From positions 1 to 6,181 of the forward strand of contig CAKKQG010000329.1 of the NCBI GenBank assembly GCA_919901875.1: DNA of 6,181 bases, given 5' to 3'. The notes under the pieces are model-generated. The model was not told where the DNA came from and did not search any database. It was given only the letters and a program-made list of their open reading frames with translations. The translations under genes and the position numbers were made by a program. The DNA is from Anaerolineales bacterium (GTDB lineage: Bacteria; Chloroflexota; Anaerolineae; Anaerolineales; VGOW01). Below are positions 5,067-6,181 of this stretch, piece after piece; the first letter of the stretch is position 1; the number at the start of each line of letters is the position of its first letter.

Positions 5067-6181
5067 TTAAGACTTAGGTTTAATTTCGGTTGTGGTTGAG
5101 GGTGGCTTTGTCGGCGCGTCTTGCGCCTTACCGACATCATCTTTTTTGAACATCTTGATCGCTTGTTCCACCAATTGATAGGCTACATTTTGTTGGAAGC
5201 CCACTAACCACCCCAGCACATAAAATACAAACACGCCGTTGCCAGTGGTGCCTGTTCCGGTGACGGCGACCAGACCTAACTGCGCCACCCAATAAGCAAA
5301 GATCGCTAACACCGTGCCTAGAATCGGGTTGATGATATACCACATGAGGAATTGCGGATCGAAGTCGCGATCTTTGGCGATATGCACCCACATCGAGCGA
5401 AGCGCGCCCGATACGCCGCCCAAGCCGCCGCACAAAATGGTAATAAAGAAAACTTGATCCACACCTGTGCCAGCGAAGAACGTAGCGACTTGCTTAGAAT
5501 AGGTCAGCCCTACGCCCAACGCCACAAGCCAGGCGAGGTTATAGATCAACAACAGCGCACCGTAGCTTATTGACCAACTCTTCAACCGTGTGGCTTGAAC
5601 CATATCCGATTCCACTTCAACCACATAACGCAAAGCATCTTCATAGTTCTGCTTTCCGCCCAACAACAAATTGCGCGCGCCGCGAATGTTATCTAACGCT
5701 TTGCGGCGGTCTCCCGCGCCGAGATTGTTGTCGCCGACGGCGCGTTTCTCCACGTCATCAATTCGTATCCACAGCGCATCAACGCGCGCATCGGTGATCA
5801 AAAATTTGATCATCGCCTCTTGTTCCACAACGGGCGGTGTCGGCAGACCACTGATAATAACGCTGGCGCCTGGCGCCAGGGGATCACTCAACGCCGAGAC
5901 CGAGAGGCGCGACATAGAGGTTGTCGGTGAAGACGTTACCGGTTGTGAAGGCGATGATCCGGCGGCGAAGTTCACCAACGCGCCACCGGTATCCGCCCTA
6001 GCGGGTGGCGATACAGGTGCGGGTGCGCTCGGCGGTTTCGCATCCGCCGAGGCGAATGGATTCACTGGTTTGAATCCGGCATCGGCTGGTTTGGCGGGCG
6101 CGCTCACCGCCGCAGGTGGTGGAGTCAATCGCTCGGCAAGTGACGGCGCGGGTGATGTGGTTGGTTTCGATTCAACAGGTT
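5067..6181 (-). CDS. Pro/Ala-rich multi-span membrane protein, function unknown (5' end beyond the window)
   Basis: The frame is open to the right edge with no stop and no convincing start. The TTG at 6128 reads as an ordinary Leu inside the same low-complexity run, and the codons from 6129 to 6181 continue it (S, P, A, T, K, E). At least 371 residues are present. Using 6128 as residue 1, the order is: a disordered Pro/Ala/Ser-rich segment to about 100; a soluble, charged helical part (about 101-183); hydrophobic spans near 186-209, 224-245, 262-284 and 297-316; and a polar Lys/Pro/Thr-rich tail (about 327-353). Notable words are GGLGGVSGALRSM (234-246), DFDPQF (255-260), WYIINPILGTVLAI (263-276) and VGFQQNVAYQ (309-318). 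This resembles, from memory, a widespread uncharacterised bacterial membrane domain with a GxxGG...WY..xP.xG pattern. No catalytic motif is seen. It lies upstream of the VPIN repeat gene and may be co-transcribed with it. Confidence 0.8.
   Translation of the reverse strand, partial: PVESKPTTSPAPSLAERLTPPPAAVSAPAKPADAGFKPVNPFASADAKPPSAPAPVSPPARADTGGALVNFAAGSSPSQPVTSSPTTSMSRLSVSALSDPLAPGASVIISGLPTPPVVEQEAMIKFLITDARVDALWIRIDDVEKRAVGDNNLGAGDRRKALDNIRGARNLLLGGKQNYEDALRYVVEVESDMVQATRLKSWSISYGALLLIYNLAWLVALGVGLTYSKQVATFFAGTGVDQVFFITILCGGLGGVSGALRSMWVHIAKDRDFDPQFLMWYIINPILGTVLAIFAYWVAQLGLVAVTGTGTTGNGVFVFYVLGWLVGFQQNVAYQLVEQAIKMFKKDDVGKAQDAPTKPPSTTTEIKPKS

Noticed and set aside
5863..5880. Tandem TGGCGCC with a 12-base palindrome CCTGGCGCCAGG
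   Set aside because: It lies inside the Pro/Ala-rich coding region and encodes an L-A-P-G-A stretch. GC-rich Ala/Pro/Gly codons readily make such palindromes, so no separate role is supported.

Overview
The window reads as ordinary chromosomal DNA from a free-living bacterium of moderate GC content. The best taxonomic guess is a member of the Chloroflexota, possibly Anaerolineae. This guess rests on a SARP-type (BTAD) regulator fused to an AAA ATPase module and on envelope proteins of a style I associate with that phylum. It comes from protein style only, since no rRNA or marker gene is present. I see no mobile element, tRNA, rRNA or CRISPR array.

Layout, left to right. Bases 1-167 are non-coding and hold two small tandem hairpins built on GACTC/GAGTC stems. 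Bases 168-1917 hold a two-gene operon on the minus strand: a YegS/DgkB-type lipid kinase (transcribed first) and a PAP2-family membrane phosphatase whose GTG start overlaps the kinase stop by 8 bases. The two enzymes would catalyse opposing phosphorylation and dephosphorylation of lipids. A divergent intergenic region of about 160 bases follows. Then comes a plus-strand gene (2078-4426) for a large regulator: winged helix, BTAD, AAA ATPase and a short helical tail. It ends at a good intrinsic terminator (4439-4469) shared with the convergent gene.

The right third (4468-6181) is minus strand and carries two membrane protein genes without recognised function. The upstream one (5067 to beyond 6181) has a long Pro/Ala/Ser-rich N-terminal region, a helical segment and about four membrane spans. 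It has no real start in the window and runs off the right edge. The downstream one (4468-4980) is a single-span anchored protein with a Pro-periodic repeat, in which prolines alternate at 6- and 8-residue steps around VPIN-like words. A perfect 15-bp inverted repeat lies between them.

Functionally, the left operon points to lipid or isoprenoid phosphate turnover at the membrane, and the right pair to an undescribed envelope module. The regulator between them is in neither operon, and nothing in the sequence shows what it controls. The least-explained material is the VPIN repeat protein, its partner and the hairpin between them. I found no clear evidence of a wholly new defence or mobile system.
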